Position numbers and translations under genes: made by a program. Shown piece by piece: positions 16,813-27,508 of a stretch of 64,000 nt of DNA (position 1 is its first letter; the number at the start of each line of letters is the position of its first letter). Source of the DNA: Marivibrio halodurans (GTDB lineage: Bacteria > Pseudomonadota > Alphaproteobacteria > UBA8366 > Aestuariispiraceae); assembly GCF_017963645.1 (NCBI RefSeq), contig NZ_JAGMWN010000006.1, forward strand, positions 124,001-188,000, read 5' to 3'. The notes below the pieces were generated by a model. The model worked only from the letters and a program-made list of their open reading frames with translations, was not told the DNA's origin and ran no database searches.

Positions 16813-18009
16813 ATGACCGACCCGCGACCCGCATATGGCGCGGCAGAGCTGGGCGATTTCATGCCGGGCGGCGCGATGGCGCCGGCGCCGGACGAACGCG
16901 TCGACGTGACCGGCCTGTCGATCGCGGCGCTGAGCGATCTTTTCGCCGCGATGGGCGAGCCTGCCTTCCGCGCCAAGCAGCTCTATAAATGGATCTATGT
17001 GCGCGGCGCGCGCGACTTCGCCGAGATGACGGACCTCTCCAAGACCCTGCGGGCGAAGCTGGAGGACGGTTTCCGTGTCGGACGGCCGGGGGTGAGCGCC
17101 CATCAGCGCTCCACCGACGGAACGGAGAAATGGCTGTTCCGCTATGCCGACGGGAATGAGGCGGAGACCGTCTTCATCCCGGACGACGAACGCGGGACGC
17201 TCTGCGTCTCCAGTCAGGTGGGCTGCTCGCTGACCTGCAGCTTCTGCCATACCGGCACGCAGCGCCTGGTGCGCAACCTGACGCCCGGCGACATCGTCGG
17301 CCAGTTCATGAAGGCACGCGACGATCTGGGCGATTGGGAACGCTCGGACGCGGGGCGCCGGCTGACCAACATCGTCTTCATGGGCATGGGGGAGCCACTC
17401 TATAACACCGACAACGTCATCGCGGCGCTGCGCCTGCTGGGCGACGGCAATGGCCTGGGCATGGGGCGGCGGCGCATCACGCTTTCCACCTCCGGCGTGG
17501 TGCCGGAATTGCGCCGGATCGGCGAGGCGCTGGCCCCGCAGCTCGCGATCTCGCTGCATGCCGTCACGGACGAATTGCGGAACGAGCTGGTGCCGATCAA
17601 CCGCAAATATCCGATCGCGGAGCTGATGCGGGCGGTGCGCGATTATCCGACCCTGAAGAACGCCCAGCGCGTCACCTGGGAATATGTCATGCTGGACGGG
17701 GTCAATGATTCCGACGCCGACGCCCGCGCGCTGGTCCGGCTGATCGAGGGCATTCCCTCCAAGATCAACCTGATCCCGTTCAATCCCTGGCCGGGCTCGG
17801 CCTATGAACGCTCCAGCGACGAGCGCATCCGCCGTTTCTCCCGGATCATCATGGATGCGGGCTATGCCAGCCCCGTGCGCACGCCGCGCGGGCAGGATAT
17901 CCTCGCCGCCTGCGGGCAGCTCAAGAGCGAGAGCCAGCGCGTCGGCAAGCGCGAGCGTCTGGCCATGGAAGCCATGCGCCAGGAGAAGGAAGCCGCCGCA
18001 GGACTTTAG
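16813..18009 (+). CDS. rlmN: Dual-specificity RNA methyltransferase RlmN
   Basis: 398 residues. The radical-SAM motif C138-SLT-C142-SF-C145 is followed by [19 protein letters not shown], diagnostic of RlmN. GMGEPL and the SAM-binding region [14 protein letters not shown] follow, and the C-terminal segment has the methyl-carrier cysteine context (ILAACGQL). It methylates C2 of A2503 in 23S rRNA and A37 of some tRNAs. A GGGAGGA site lies upstream. Convergent with the EamA transporter, 6 bp apart. Confidence 0.97.
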   Translation: MTDPRPAYGAAELGDFMPGGAMAPAPDERVDVTGLSIAALSDLFAAMGEPAFRAKQLYKWIYVRGARDFAEMTDLSKTLRAKLEDGFRVGRPGVSAHQRSTDGTEKWLFRYADGNEAETVFIPDDERGTLCVSSQVGCSLTCSFCHTGTQRLVRNLTPGDIVGQFMKARDDLGDWERSDAGRRLTNIVFMGMGEPLYNTDNVIAALRLLGDGNGLGMGRRRITLSTSGVVPELRRIGEALAPQLAISLHAVTDELRNELVPINRKYPIAELMRAVRDYPTLKNAQRVTWEYVMLDGVNDSDADARALVRLIEGIPSKINLIPFNPWPGSAYERSSDERIRRFSRIIMDAGYASPVRTPRGQDILAACGQLKSESQRVGKRERLAMEAMRQEKEAAAGL

Positions 18010-18015
18010 GCGACT

Positions 18016-18963
18016 TCAGCCCGAGGAAGGCGGCGCGCTGCCCACGCGCGGGATGCGCCGCTTATAGCGTTCCGACATCCAGATGCCGCTCAACACCAAG
18101 ACCAGGGCCGCCGCCTGGAAGATCGCGAAGGCCTCGTCCAGCACGAAGACCGCCAGGATCGAGGCGAAGATCGGCACCAGATTGGCGAAGACACCCGCCC
18201 GCCCCGGCCCCAGGATATCGACCCCCTGAATGAAGGTGATCTGGGCTAGGAAGCTGGGGAAAAGCGTCACCAATACGATCACGATCCCGCCCTGAATATC
18301 GGGTAATTGGGATCGGCCGAGCCAGGCCTCCGTCGCCAGGAAGGGCAGCGAGGCCAGGAAGGCGGCCACCGCCATTACCGCGAACAGGCTGAGCGGCGGC
18401 ACGTTCGGCCGCCGGCGCAGCCCCACCGCATAGGCGGCATAGAGCGCGCAGGCCAGCAGCATCAGGAAATCGCCGTCATTGACGGCGAGCGACCGCACCC
18501 GCTCCCAACTGCCGCCCGTCGTGACGGTCACGACACCCAGCGCGGTGATCAGCACCCCCAGAAGCTGCAACGGCGTGATCCGGTCGCGATAGGCGAGATA
18601 GGCTCCCATCAGCACGAAGATCGGAATCGACCCCTGCAGGATGCCGATATTGATCGCGGTGGTTGAATGGGCGGCGATATAGAAAAGCGTGTTGAAGCAG
18701 GTGAAGCCGATCGCCCCCATCGCGCCCAGGAACGGCAGATGGCGTTTCAGCACCGGCCAGTCGCGCCGCAGATCGCGGGACAGGAACAGCGCGAGCAGGA
18801 TCACCACGCCGGCCCAGCGCGCGGTGACCAGTACCATCGGCGAGACATGACCGACCGCGAGCTTACCCAGCACCGCGTTCATGCCCCAGCACATCGTGGT
18901 CGCGGTCAGAAGGGCGTAGGCCTTCCAGGCCCCGCCCGCGCTCAATCCGGACGCGCCGGACAT
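18016..18963 (-). CDS. DMT-superfamily transporter, EamA type
   Basis: 315 residues with ten hydrophobic segments in two repeated EamA halves (first helix TTTMCWGMNAVLGKLAVGH; second half FFAVMAVAAFLASLPFLA). Members export amino acids or other metabolites, but the substrate cannot be predicted. I start at the ATG at 18963, which has a strong site (GAGGAGAAGG) just upstream; a longer frame to 19104 would overlap argB. Confidence 0.88.
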   Translation of the reverse strand: MSGASGLSAGGAWKAYALLTATTMCWGMNAVLGKLAVGHVSPMVLVTARWAGVVILLALFLSRDLRRDWPVLKRHLPFLGAMGAIGFTCFNTLFYIAAHSTTAINIGILQGSIPIFVLMGAYLAYRDRITPLQLLGVLITALGVVTVTTGGSWERVRSLAVNDGDFLMLLACALYAAYAVGLRRRPNVPPLSLFAVMAVAAFLASLPFLATEAWLGRSQLPDIQGGIVIVLVTLFPSFLAQITFIQGVDILGPGRAGVFANLVPIFASILAVFVLDEAFAIFQAAALVLVLSGIWMSERYKRRIPRVGSAPPSSG

Positions 18964-19042
18964 CGCCTTCTCCTCGTTCCGGAAATCGCGGACAAGAAAC
19001 AGCGCGGATAGAAGCCGCGCGCCCGCGATGTTGAAAAATCCG

Positions 19043-19951
19043 TCAGTCCGGCCGGATGATGGTCCCGGAGCCGTGCTCGGTAAAGAGTTCGAGCAGGATG
19101 ACATGAGCGAGCCGCCCGTCGAGAATGACGGCCGCCTCCGCGCCCTGTCGCACGGCGTCGACGCAGGTCTGCACCTTCGGGATCATGCCGCCGGAGATGA
19201 TGCCGCGCGCCTGCAGCGTCTCCGCCTCGGAGACGGTCATCTCCCGGATCAGCTCGCCGTCCTTGTCGAGCACGCCCGGCACGTCGGTCAGCAGCAGAAG
19301 GCGCCGCGCGCCCGTTCCGCCCGCGATCGCGCCGGCGGCGGTATCGGCGTTGATGTTATAGGTCTCGCCCGCCGCGCCGAGGCCGATCGGCGCGATCACC
19401 GGGATCAGGTTGGTGTCCTTGATGGTGTCGAGGATGGTGGGGTCGATCTCCTCCGGCTCGCCGACGAAGCCGAGATCCAGCACCTTCTCGATATTGGATT
19501 CCGGGTCCTTGATCGTGCGCGTCAGCTTGCGCGCGCGGATCAGCGCGCCGTCCTTGCCGGAAAGCCCGATGCCGTAGCCGCCCGCCTCCTGGAGCGAGGC
19601 GACGATCTGCTTGTTGATCCGGCCGGAGAGGACCATCTCCACGATATCGACCGTCTCCGCGTCGGTGACGCGCAACCCGTCGATGAATTCGCTCTCCTTC
19701 GCCATGCGCGTCAGCATCTCGCCGATCTGCGGACCGCCGCCATGGACGACGATCGGATTGACGCCGACCTGCTTCAGCAGCACCACGTCGCGCGCGAAGA
19801 GCTGGGCGAGCGCGGCATCGCCCATCGCGTGCCCGCCATATTTGATGATCAGCGTCTTGCCGGTATAGCGGCGCATGAAGGGCAGGGCCTCGGTCAGGAT
19901 GCCCGCCTGCGCCAGCCATTCGACCCGCCGCCTGGCCTTATCGACTGTCAT
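19043..19951 (-). CDS. argB: Acetylglutamate kinase
   Basis: 302 residues from the ATG at 19951. Visible are [14 protein letters not shown] (phosphate-binding lysine and Gly-rich loop), [13 protein letters not shown], and the C-terminal [14 protein letters not shown]. It phosphorylates N-acetylglutamate, the second and usually feedback-regulated step of arginine synthesis. A start at 20011 would add twenty Cys/Arg-rich residues not typical of the family. No other arg gene is adjacent. Confidence 0.97.
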   Translation of the reverse strand: MTVDKARRRVEWLAQAGILTEALPFMRRYTGKTLIIKYGGHAMGDAALAQLFARDVVLLKQVGVNPIVVHGGGPQIGEMLTRMAKESEFIDGLRVTDAETVDIVEMVLSGRINKQIVASLQEAGGYGIGLSGKDGALIRARKLTRTIKDPESNIEKVLDLGFVGEPEEIDPTILDTIKDTNLIPVIAPIGLGAAGETYNINADTAAGAIAGGTGARRLLLLTDVPGVLDKDGELIREMTVSEAETLQARGIISGGMIPKVQTCVDAVRQGAEAAVILDGRLAHVILLELFTEHGSGTIIRPD

Positions 19952-20100
19952 GTTCGGAGTTTCCCCACGGAAAAGTTCTTGTTCTGCGCGACTTCCGCAC
20001 GACCGGCACATGGTCTAGCCCAGACGCGGAACTTTTTCCAGCCGCCCCGTCCGCCCCCCCCTCACCAGCCGGGTGGGACGACGCGGAGCCTTCGCGCGCC

Positions 20101-20553
20101 TCAGATCATGAAGTCGAACTGGGTCTGCGACTGGCTCTTGATCCCGGCCTTCTGGGCGGCGACGCACAGATGCTCGATCGTCGTCTCGGACAGGCGGCCC
20201 ATGGCGTAATCCTCGATCTCCTGCCAGATCGGGCGCAGCACCACATGGCCGAGGTCGGAGCCGGCCGGATCGGTCAGCGGATCGCGCCCGCCCTCCATCT
20301 CGGCCACGACATGGGCGATATCGGCGATGGTGATGCGACGGCGCTCCCGCGCGAGGCGGTAGCCGCCGCGCGGGCCCCGCACGCCGCGCAGGATACCCGC
20401 ATGGACGAGGCCCTGCAGCACCTGTTCCAGATAACGGCGGGGAATGCCCTGACGCTCGGCGATCTCCTTCGACTGCACCGGCTGGTCGGAGGCGTGATAG
20501 GCGATGTCGAGCACCGCCTCGATCGCGAACATCAGTTTCTTCGTCAGCCGCAT
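20101..20553 (-). CDS. Rrf2-family transcriptional regulator lacking the Fe-S cysteine triad
   Basis: 150 residues with the Rrf2 winged helix: SKEIAERQGIPRRYLEQVLQGLVHAGILRGVRGPRGGYRLAR. IscR, RirA and NsrR bind a cluster through three cysteines in the following loop; here that loop has none, and the only Cys is C130 near the C terminus. It therefore resembles cluster-free members such as CymR and may sense a metabolite or protein partner. It lies 37 bp after dut on the same strand, at the end of a coaBC-dut run, so it may be part of that operon. Confidence 0.85.
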   Translation of the reverse strand: MRLTKKLMFAIEAVLDIAYHASDQPVQSKEIAERQGIPRRYLEQVLQGLVHAGILRGVRGPRGGYRLARERRRITIADIAHVVAEMEGGRDPLTDPAGSDLGHVVLRPIWQEIEDYAMGRLSETTIEHLCVAAQKAGIKSQSQTQFDFMI

Positions 20554-20590
20554 CGCCTGTTCCCCCGCCCTGGGTGTCCGCGCCGTTCAC

Positions 20591-21064
20591 TCATTGTCCG
20601 GTCGAGCCGAAGCCGCCCGCGCCGCGCGCCGTCTCATCGAGATCGCCGGTCTCCTCCCAGGCGATTTGCGTCACCGGCGCGACCACCATCTGGGCGATCC
20701 GCATGCCGCGCGTGATCTCGAACGCCTCCTGCCCCAGATTGACCAGGATCACCTTCACCTCGCCGCGGTAATCGCTGTCCACCGTGCCGGGGGTGTTGAG
20801 GACCGTCACCCCGTGCTTCGCGGCGAGACCGGAACGCGGGCGCACCTGCGCCTCGTAGCCGGGCGGCAGGGCGAGACGCAGCCCCGTCGGCACCATGGCG
20901 CGCCGGCCGGGGGCGATCGTCAGCGGCGCCGCGACAGCGGCGAGGAGATCGCAACCCGCCGCCTCCACGCTGCCATAGGCCGGCAGGTCGAGATCGCGGC
21001 CGTGCGCCAACCGCTCCACCCGAACCGGTACGCGGGCGATTCGACTTTCACGCGCCTCGGTCAT
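20591..21064 (-). CDS. dut: Deoxyuridine 5'-triphosphate nucleotidohydrolase (dUTPase)
   Basis: 157 residues with the five trimeric dUTPase motifs in order: [41 protein letters not shown] and the C-terminal Gly-rich [11 protein letters not shown] that closes over the active site. It hydrolyses dUTP to dUMP and PPi, keeping uracil out of DNA and feeding dTMP synthesis. Its start overlaps the coaBC stop by 4 bp, the classic dfp-dut coupling. Confidence 0.97.
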   Translation of the reverse strand: MTEARESRIARVPVRVERLAHGRDLDLPAYGSVEAAGCDLLAAVAAPLTIAPGRRAMVPTGLRLALPPGYEAQVRPRSGLAAKHGVTVLNTPGTVDSDYRGEVKVILVNLGQEAFEITRGMRIAQMVVAPVTQIAWEETGDLDETARGAGGFGSTGQ

Positions 21065-22323
21065 TCCGCCGCCCCCCGTTCCCCTGCCGCGCCCAGATGG
21101 GCGGCGATACGCCGGGCCAGTTCGTCCGCGACCGCGCGCTTGCTGCCGGTGGGCCAGGCCTCGGCCCCCGCCTCGGTGATGAAATGCACGCTGTTCTCCG
21201 CCCCGCCGAAGGTGCCCGTCCCCTCCGACACGTCATTGCCCAGAATCCAGTCGCAGCCCTTGCGCGCGCGCTTGGCGGTTCCACGCGCGACCACATCCCC
21301 CGTTTCGGCCGCGAATCCAACCACCAGTTGCGGCCGCCCCGGGCCGGGTTGCCCCAGGGTCTTCAGGATATCGGGGTTCTCCGCCAGGGCCAGGGTGGGG
21401 GGTGCCGCGCCCTCCTCCTTCTTGATCTTCTCGCCGGTCCGGGCCGCCACCTTCCAGTCCGCGACGGCGGCCGCGCAGACCGCCACATCGACCGGCAGGG
21501 CGGAACGGCAGGCGCTCAACATCTCCTCCGCGCTTTCGATATGGACGGTGGTCACGCCCGCCGGATCGGGCAGGCGCGTCGGGCCCGAGACCAGGGTCAC
21601 CCGCGCGCCCAAGGCCGCCAGCGCCTCCGCGATGGCATGGCCCTGCCGGCCGGAGGACCGGTTCGCGATATAGCGCACGGGATCGATCGGCTCATGCGTC
21701 GGGCCGCTCGTCACCAAGGCGGACCGCCCGGCCAGCACGGATTGTTTCGTATCCGTGCCGTCCGTGTCGTGACCGAGACGCCGCAGGATCGCGGCGGCGA
21801 GGCGGTCCGGCTCGACCAGCCGGCCATAGCCGTATTCGCCGCAAGCCATCGGCCCTTCCTCCGGACCGATGACGGAGATGCCGCGCCGGATCAGGGTGGC
21901 GAGATTCTCCTGCGTGGCGGCATGTTCCCACATCCGGACATTCATCGCGGGCGCCACCAGCACCGGCTTGTCGGTCGCCAGCAGGAGGGTCGTCGCGAGG
22001 TCGTCGCATAACCCCGCCGTCATCTTCGCCAGGATGTCTGCGCTGGCCGGCGCGACCACGACGAGGTCGGCCTGACGGGACAGTTCGATATGCCCCATCT
22101 CCGATTCATCGGTCAGCGAGAACAGATCCTGATAGACCTTGTCCTCGCTCAATGCGTGTAGGGAGAGGGGGGTGACGAATTGCGCCCCGCCGGCGGTCAG
22201 CACGCACCGGACGGCCACGCCCCGGCGGCGCAGATGCCGAATCGTCTCCAGAACCTTATAGGCGGCGATCCCGCCCGAGACGATCAGCAGGATGCGGCGC
22301 GGCTCGCTCGCGGTATCGCTCAT
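21061..22323 (-). CDS. coaBC: Bifunctional phosphopantothenoylcysteine decarboxylase / phosphopantothenate-cysteine ligase
   Basis: 420 residues. The N-terminal flavodoxin-like CoaC half shows the catalytic-His region ([19 protein letters not shown]), [14 protein letters not shown] and [11 protein letters not shown] with the active-site Cys. The C-terminal CoaB half begins near residue 200 ([27 protein letters not shown]) and has KIKKEE for CTP-dependent ligation. It carries out two successive steps of coenzyme A synthesis. First gene of coaBC-dut. The 211-bp gap before ubiB includes an AT-rich stretch that is the likely promoter. Confidence 0.97.
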   Translation of the reverse strand: MSDTASEPRRILLIVSGGIAAYKVLETIRHLRRRGVAVRCVLTAGGAQFVTPLSLHALSEDKVYQDLFSLTDESEMGHIELSRQADLVVVAPASADILAKMTAGLCDDLATTLLLATDKPVLVAPAMNVRMWEHAATQENLATLIRRGISVIGPEEGPMACGEYGYGRLVEPDRLAAAILRRLGHDTDGTDTKQSVLAGRSALVTSGPTHEPIDPVRYIANRSSGRQGHAIAEALAALGARVTLVSGPTRLPDPAGVTTVHIESAEEMLSACRSALPVDVAVCAAAVADWKVAARTGEKIKKEEGAAPPTLALAENPDILKTLGQPGPGRPQLVVGFAAETGDVVARGTAKRARKGCDWILGNDVSEGTGTFGGAENSVHFITEAGAEAWPTGSKRAVADELARRIAAHLGAAGERGAAE

Positions 22324-22534
22324 CTCGCACCCCTTGGGGCCGGGACCCGCGTGGCCCCGGTGTATTCACGGTCCCCCTATGTAAATAGAATCGCAAAGCG
22401 GGACAAGCCGCGCGACTCCTTATGGAATCCGGGCCGAAGGCGGCGAGCGGGCGGTCGATTGAATCCGATGCCGAAATGGTTAACGGAAGATTAAGCCGGA
22501 TTCTACTTCAAATGTAGTTTAGAGCCGGTCGCGC

Positions 22535-24103
22535 TCACATCATCTCGACCAGCAACAACAGCACGAGAACCGCGAAAATCGCCGGCAGCCAGAGCGTGGC
22601 GCCGCCGGCGCGGCCCACGGAACCGCCGGATTCCCTGGGGGTACGGGCACCGTCGCGGGCCAGCCGCTCCAGCGTCTCCTCCGCCCGGCGCAGCGTGGCG
22701 GGCAGGCGCTCCAGCGCGCCGACCGTCTCGCGCACGCCATCGATGACGCGCGCCTCGGGCCCGCGATTGGCGATCACCCAATCCTCGATCATCGGGCGGG
22801 CCAGCAACCACATATTGACCTCGGGGTCGAGCTTCCGCCCCACCCCTTCCGCGACCAGCATGGTCTTCTGGAGGAGGAGGAGGTCCGGCTGCGTCTCCAT
22901 CTCGAACCGCTCCGTCGTGCGGAACAGGTGGGACAGCAGCCGCGCGATCGATATCTCGGCCAGGGGTTTGTCCAGCAACGGCTCCCCGATCGCGCGCAGC
23001 GCCTGCATGAATTCGTCGCGCGACTTGCTGGGCGGTACCACGCCGAATTCGAAATGCGTATCCGCCACCCGTCGATAGTCCCGGTTGAGGAACCCAACCA
23101 GGATATCGGCCAGGAAGAAGCGCGTGCGCCGGTCGACCCGCCCCATGATGCCGAAATCCACCGGGCAGAGCGTGCCGTCCGGCGCCACGAACATGTTCCC
23201 CGGATGCATGTCGGCATGGAAGAAGCCGTCGCGGAAGACCTGCAGGAAGAAGACGGTGGCGGAACGCCGCAGGATTTCCTTCACGTCGTGCCCGCCGGCC
23301 TTCAGGGCCGCCAGATCGTCGATCCGGCAGCCATGCAGCCGTTCGATCGTCAGCACCCGCTGGCCGGTGCGCTCCCAATCGACGCGGACGACGTGGAAGC
23401 CCTCGTCATCCTCGCAATTCTCGCGCAGTTCGGAGGCCGCCGCCCCTTCCAGGCGCAGATCCATCTCCGTCTCGATCCAGCGGCGGAAGGTATCGACCAC
23501 CGCCACCGGCTTCAGGCGCCGTAGGCTCGGCACCATCCGCTCGACCAGGGTCGCGAGCCAATGGAAGAGCGCGATATCGCGGGCGAAGCGCCGTTCGATA
23601 TCCGGGCGCAGCACCTTGACCGCGACCTCCGCCCCCTCTTTCTCGCCCCGGTCCGGGTCGGGCTTGAGGCGCGCGAAATGCACCTGGGCGATGGAGGCCG
23701 CCGCGACCGGCACCGCCTCGAAATCGTCGTAGAAGCGCTCCAGCGGGCCGCCCAGCTCCGCCTCGATCGCGCGCCGGGCCTCCGCGAAGGGGAAGGGGTC
23801 GAGCCGGTCCTGCAGGCGCGATAGATCCTGGGCCACCGCCTCCCCCACGAGATCCGCGCGCACGCTGAGCGCCTGGCCGAGCTTCACATAGGTCGGGCCG
23901 AGGGCGGTCAGCGCGTCGGCCAGCCGCTCCCCCGGCCGCCCTTGCCGTCCCGGCCGACCCCAGAGACGGCGGACGATCGCGCGCGCCGCGCGCATGGCCG
24001 GCGCCCGCTCCGCCACCGGGTCGAGGGGCCAGAGCGCGTCGTGCCGTGCCAGGATGCGCACGATGCCGACCATGCGGGCGATATGGGAAAGGGCGGTGAA
24101 CAA
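22535..24103 (-). CDS. ubiB: UbiB/ABC1 family atypical kinase for ubiquinone synthesis
   Basis: 522 residues. The conserved N-terminal KxGQ motif appears as YVKLGQALSVRADLVG, followed by the Ala-rich loop AAASIAQVH, the catalytic region DGFFHADMHPGNMFV and the metal-binding VDFGIMGR. The C terminus has a hydrophobic anchor (LWLPAIFAVLVLLLLVEMM). UbiB proteins are ATPases/kinase-like proteins needed for ubiquinone synthesis. It lies directly downstream of ubiE on the same strand, 57 bp away, so the two are probably an operon. Confidence 0.96.
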   Translation of the reverse strand: MFTALSHIARMVGIVRILARHDALWPLDPVAERAPAMRAARAIVRRLWGRPGRQGRPGERLADALTALGPTYVKLGQALSVRADLVGEAVAQDLSRLQDRLDPFPFAEARRAIEAELGGPLERFYDDFEAVPVAAASIAQVHFARLKPDPDRGEKEGAEVAVKVLRPDIERRFARDIALFHWLATLVERMVPSLRRLKPVAVVDTFRRWIETEMDLRLEGAAASELRENCEDDEGFHVVRVDWERTGQRVLTIERLHGCRIDDLAALKAGGHDVKEILRRSATVFFLQVFRDGFFHADMHPGNMFVAPDGTLCPVDFGIMGRVDRRTRFFLADILVGFLNRDYRRVADTHFEFGVVPPSKSRDEFMQALRAIGEPLLDKPLAEISIARLLSHLFRTTERFEMETQPDLLLLQKTMLVAEGVGRKLDPEVNMWLLARPMIEDWVIANRGPEARVIDGVRETVGALERLPATLRRAEETLERLARDGARTPRESGGSVGRAGGATLWLPAIFAVLVLLLLVEMM

Positions 24104-24160
24104 GTAGGGCCTGCCTTCGATTGACCGGGCGCGGGATGGCGAGGGACGCGCGCGGCGGGG

Positions 24161-24925
24161 TCAGATCCGCCGGCCGCGATGGATCGCGGCGATGCCGCCG
24201 GACAGATTGCGGTGGCCGACGCGGCCGAAGCCCACGGCCTTCATCCGCGCCTCCAGCGTCCGCTGGTCGGGGAAGCGCCGGATCGATTCGGCGAGATAGA
24301 CATAGCTTTCCTCGTCCTTCGCGACCCACCGGCCGAGCGCCGGCAGCACCTGGAAGCTGTAGCGGTCATAGAGCCGGTCGAGCAACGGCAGCACGACGCG
24401 GCTGAATTCCAGGCACAGGAACAGCCCGCCGGGCTTCAGCACGCGGCGCGCCTCGGCCAGCGCGGCATCGATGTCGGTCACGTTGCGCAGGCCGAAGGCG
24501 ATCGTATAGGCATCGACGCTGGCATCCGCCACCGGCAGCGCCTGGGCGTCCCCGACCGTCCAGTCGATCCCGGCGAGGCACCCGCGATCGATCGCCCGGT
24601 CGCGCCCGACGGCCACCATGCCCTCCGTCAGGTCGCAGACGGTGACGCGGCCGCTTTCACCCCGCCTTTCGCCATCCCCCAGCGCATCGAGGAAGCGGAA
24701 GGCGATATCGCCGGTCCCGCCCGCGACGTCGAGGAGATGCTGGCCCGCGCGCGGGCGCAACTCGTCGATCAGGCTCGCCTTCCAGAGCCGGTGCACGCCG
24801 CCCGACATCAAATCGTTCATCAGGTCGTATCGCGCGGCGACGGAGGTGAAGACCCCGCGCACGAGGCCCGCCTTCTCCGCCGCGTCGACGGTGCGGTATC
24901 CGAAATCGGCTGTCTTGTCGGTCAT
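24161..24925 (-). CDS. ubiE: Demethylmenaquinone/2-polyprenyl-6-methoxy-1,4-benzoquinol methylase
   Basis: 254 residues from the ATG at 24925. It has UbiE signatures: YRTVDAAEKAGLVRGVFTSVAARYDLMND near the N terminus, SAM-binding motif LLDVAGGTGDIAFR, and GLRNVTDIDAALAEARRVLKPGG. It carries out C-methylation in ubiquinone synthesis. An ATG at 24943 is possible; the frame runs open far upstream on the back of mutM, but that is not coding. It is divergent from mutM, the conserved alphaproteobacterial arrangement. Confidence 0.96.
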   Translation of the reverse strand: MTDKTADFGYRTVDAAEKAGLVRGVFTSVAARYDLMNDLMSGGVHRLWKASLIDELRPRAGQHLLDVAGGTGDIAFRFLDALGDGERRGESGRVTVCDLTEGMVAVGRDRAIDRGCLAGIDWTVGDAQALPVADASVDAYTIAFGLRNVTDIDAALAEARRVLKPGGLFLCLEFSRVVLPLLDRLYDRYSFQVLPALGRWVAKDEESYVYLAESIRRFPDQRTLEARMKAVGFGRVGHRNLSGGIAAIHRGRRI

Positions 24926-25006
24926 CGGCCGCGCGCTTCTCATCTCGTTCGGGGCGATTGCGCAGGACCATAGCGCCCGCCCCCGGTCTTTGCTATAGCC
25001 GAGCCC

Positions 25007-25879
25007 ATGCCCGAACTTCCCGAAGTCGAGACCGTGGTGCGCGGATTGCGGCCGGCCCTCCTGGACCGGCGGATCGCGCGCGCCGATCTGCGCCGGCCGG
25101 ATCTGCGCTTCCCCCTGCCGGAACGCTTCGCGGAGCGGCTGGAGGGGCGCACCGTCACCGACCTGCGGCGGCGGGCGAAATACATCCTGGCGACGCTCGA
25201 TTCCGGGGAGGTCTGGCTCACCCATCTGGGCATGACCGGACGCTTCACCATCGACGCCCCGCCGGACGGCCGGGCCAGCGCCGGTCAGGCCGGGCACAAT
25301 AGCGGCTGGGCGCTGGTCGCGCCGCATGACCATCTGGTGATCGAGACCGAGACCGGCCAGCGCGTCACCTTCAACGACGCCCGGCGCTTCGGCTATATGG
25401 ACCTGCTGCCGCCGGGCACGGCGGAGACCAGCCGCTACCTCAAGGATCTGGGGCCGGAACCGCTGTCGGACGCCTTCAACGCCGGCCATATGACCGTGGC
25501 GCTCGCGGGCAAGCGCACGCCGATCAAGGCGGCGCTGCTGGACCAGAAGGTGGTGGCGGGCCTCGGCAATATCTATGTGTGCGAGGCCCTCTGGCGCGCC
25601 GGGATCAGCCCCAAGCGAAGCGCCCACACCATACCCGGCGCGCGCGCCCGGCGCCTCGTCCCGGCGATCAAGGCGGTGCTGCAGGCCGCGATCGCCGCCG
25701 GGGGATCGAGCCTGCGCGACTATCGCCAGACCAGCGGCGAGCTGGGCTACTTCCAACATGCCTGGGACGTCTACGACCGGGAGAACACCCCCTGCCGCCA
25801 GCCGGGCTGCACGGGCACGATCCGGCGGATCGTGCAATCGGGCCGGTCCAGTTTCTATTGTCCGGCGCACCAAAGATAG
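25007..25879 (+). CDS. mutM: Formamidopyrimidine-DNA glycosylase
   Basis: 290 residues starting [14 protein letters not shown], where Pro2 and Glu3 are the catalytic residues. K (about 57) in RRRAKYILA, the helix-two-turn-helix ([24 protein letters not shown]) and the C-terminal zinc finger with four cysteines ([14 protein letters not shown] has Cys plus His at the end) are present. It excises 8-oxoguanine and FaPy lesions and nicks the abasic site. The last motif has one cysteine followed by His (CPAH), so the fourth zinc ligand may be His here. Confidence 0.97.
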   Translation: MPELPEVETVVRGLRPALLDRRIARADLRRPDLRFPLPERFAERLEGRTVTDLRRRAKYILATLDSGEVWLTHLGMTGRFTIDAPPDGRASAGQAGHNSGWALVAPHDHLVIETETGQRVTFNDARRFGYMDLLPPGTAETSRYLKDLGPEPLSDAFNAGHMTVALAGKRTPIKAALLDQKVVAGLGNIYVCEALWRAGISPKRSAHTIPGARARRLVPAIKAVLQAAIAAGGSSLRDYRQTSGELGYFQHAWDVYDRENTPCRQPGCTGTIRRIVQSGRSSFYCPAHQR

Positions 25880-25894
25880 GTAACGCTTGGAGCC

Positions 25895-26323
25895 ATGATG
25901 CGGGCGGGTTCCATATCGGGCGGAAGAATGCGGACGGGATCGACCCTTCCGGGGTGGGCGGTGCTGGCCTTCGCGTTGGCGCTCCTGCCGGCGCTGATCG
26001 GCCTGCCGGGCAGCGCCTCGGCCGGGGGCGAGACCCCGACCTTCATCGAGGGATCGGAGGATATCCCGCTGATGGAGACGCTGGCGGGCGTGCCGGATGC
26101 CGGCATCGTCTTCGATTCACCCGCCGGCCGCATCGTCGAGGCCTTCGCCGCCGGGCCGACGAACCGGGAGGCGGTGCTGGCCTTCTATGGCGAGACGCTG
26201 CCCGCGCTCGGCTGGACGGCACGGGGCCGGGACCGTTTCACCCGCGAGGGGGAGCAGCTCTCCCTCGATTTCTTCGGGCCGGACGGGGACCTGACCGTCC
26301 GGTTCACATTGGCGCCGATCTGA
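25895..26323 (+). CDS. Secreted small protein of unknown function
   Basis: 142 residues (or 131 from an ATG at 25928, just after GGAAGA). The N terminus is a clear signal peptide: a basic start, a Leu/Ala-rich core (WAVLAFALALLPALIGL) and a likely cleavage after SASA. The mature part of about 100 residues is compact (IPLMETLAGVPDAGIVFDSPAGRIVEAFA, FYGETLPALGWT). It is probably periplasmic or lipid-free exported. It sits 15 bp after mutM, likely cotranscribed. I recognise no catalytic motif. Confidence 0.75.
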   Translation: MMRAGSISGGRMRTGSTLPGWAVLAFALALLPALIGLPGSASAGGETPTFIEGSEDIPLMETLAGVPDAGIVFDSPAGRIVEAFAAGPTNREAVLAFYGETLPALGWTARGRDRFTREGEQLSLDFFGPDGDLTVRFTLAPI

Positions 26324-26550
26324 GGAGCGACCGAAGGGAAAGGCGGGCAACACCGCAACGAACCGCCCCGCCATGGCCGCCGCGATCGGGACGCATGGAT
26401 TGACGGATCGGCCCGGCAGGAGGAAAACACCGCGCGTTCCGGGCGAAAGGCGCGGACACGCGGGCATCGGACAAACAGGACCGTAATGCACCATCGCGGG
26501 ATGCTGCGGAACGCAGCCCCCGGGGAAGCACAGGGGAGCCGTTAGCGACC

Positions 26551-27327
26551 ATGTCTTATGAAATGATCCTGAGCGAGAAGCGCGGGCCGGTCGGCCTGAT
26601 CACGCTCAACCGGCCGAAGGCGCTGAACGCGCTGTGCGCCCAGTTGATCGAGGAACTCGGCCACGCGCTGGACGAGATCGAGGCGGACGAGGAAATCGGC
26701 GCCGTCGTCATCACCGGCTCGGAGAAGGCCTTCGCCGCCGGCGCCGACATCAAGGAGATGCAGTCGAAGTCCTTCATGGACGTTTATCTGCACGACTTCA
26801 TCACCAAGGGGTGGGAGCGCGTCTCCACCTGCCGCAAGCCGATCATCGCGGCGGTGTCGGGCTACGCGCTCGGCGGCGGCTGCGAGGTCGCGATGATGTG
26901 CGATTTCATCATCGCCGCCGATACCGCCAAGTTCGGCCAGCCGGAAATCACCATCGGCACGATCCCGGGCTCCGGCGGCACGCAGCGCCTGACCCGCTTC
27001 GTCGGCAAGTCGAAGGCGATGGAAATGTGCCTGACCGGCCGGCTGATGAATGCCGAGGAGGCGGAGCGTTCCGGCCTCGTCAGCCGCATCGTGCCCGCCG
27101 ACGAATTGGTCGAGGACGCGGTCAAGACCGCGACCAAGATCGCCGAACTGTCCCGCCCCGCCGTCTTCATGGCGAAGGAAGCGGTCAACAAGGCCTATGA
27201 AACGACATTGGCCGAGGGCGTGAAGTTCGAGCGCCGCCTGTTCCACGCCACCTTCGCCACCGAGGATCAGAAGGAAGGCATGGCGGCCTTCGGCGAGAAA
27301 CGCACGCCGCATTGGAAGAACCGCTAG
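26551..27327 (+). CDS. echA: Enoyl-CoA hydratase/isomerase family protein
   Basis: 258 residues, the usual crotonase length. Oxyanion-hole segments [12 protein letters not shown] and [16 protein letters not shown] are present, as are both catalytic glutamates, in [21 protein letters not shown]. It should hydrate trans-2-enoyl-CoA in short-chain fatty acid oxidation or a related pathway. It sits between mutM and rpsT, a conserved alphaproteobacterial position. The 227-bp gap before it has no ORF. Confidence 0.95.
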   Translation: MSYEMILSEKRGPVGLITLNRPKALNALCAQLIEELGHALDEIEADEEIGAVVITGSEKAFAAGADIKEMQSKSFMDVYLHDFITKGWERVSTCRKPIIAAVSGYALGGGCEVAMMCDFIIAADTAKFGQPEITIGTIPGSGGTQRLTRFVGKSKAMEMCLTGRLMNAEEAERSGLVSRIVPADELVEDAVKTATKIAELSRPAVFMAKEAVNKAYETTLAEGVKFERRLFHATFATEDQKEGMAAFGEKRTPHWKNR

Positions 27328-27347
27328 GGAAACCGCCGGGCGTGGGC

Positions 27348-27376
27348 TTGACGGCCCGCGCCCGCGCCGATATAAG
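27348..27376 (+). promoter_or_regulatory. Sigma-70-type promoter of rpsT
   Basis: TTGACG at 27348-27353, a 17-bp spacer and TATAAG at 27371-27376. The following CCCGCG makes the same twelve-base -10/discriminator block as the rpmI promoter at 6470. The leader to the rpsT ATG is about 125 nt. Confidence 0.75.
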
Positions 27377-27508
27377 CCCGCGTCCTCGGGGCACATGCCG
27401 GCCGCGCCGCGCGCCGCATTCCCTCGGGGCCGGTCCGGCTGGGCCCGATCGCGGTCGGGATCGGCCGGTCGATCATGTCAGCACTCAAGAATATGGATTT
27501 CGACGATC

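Noticed and set aside
24926-25873. Long N-terminal extension of ubiE opposite mutM
   Set aside because: The frame is open only because it is antisense to mutM; UbiE begins at MTDKTADFGY.
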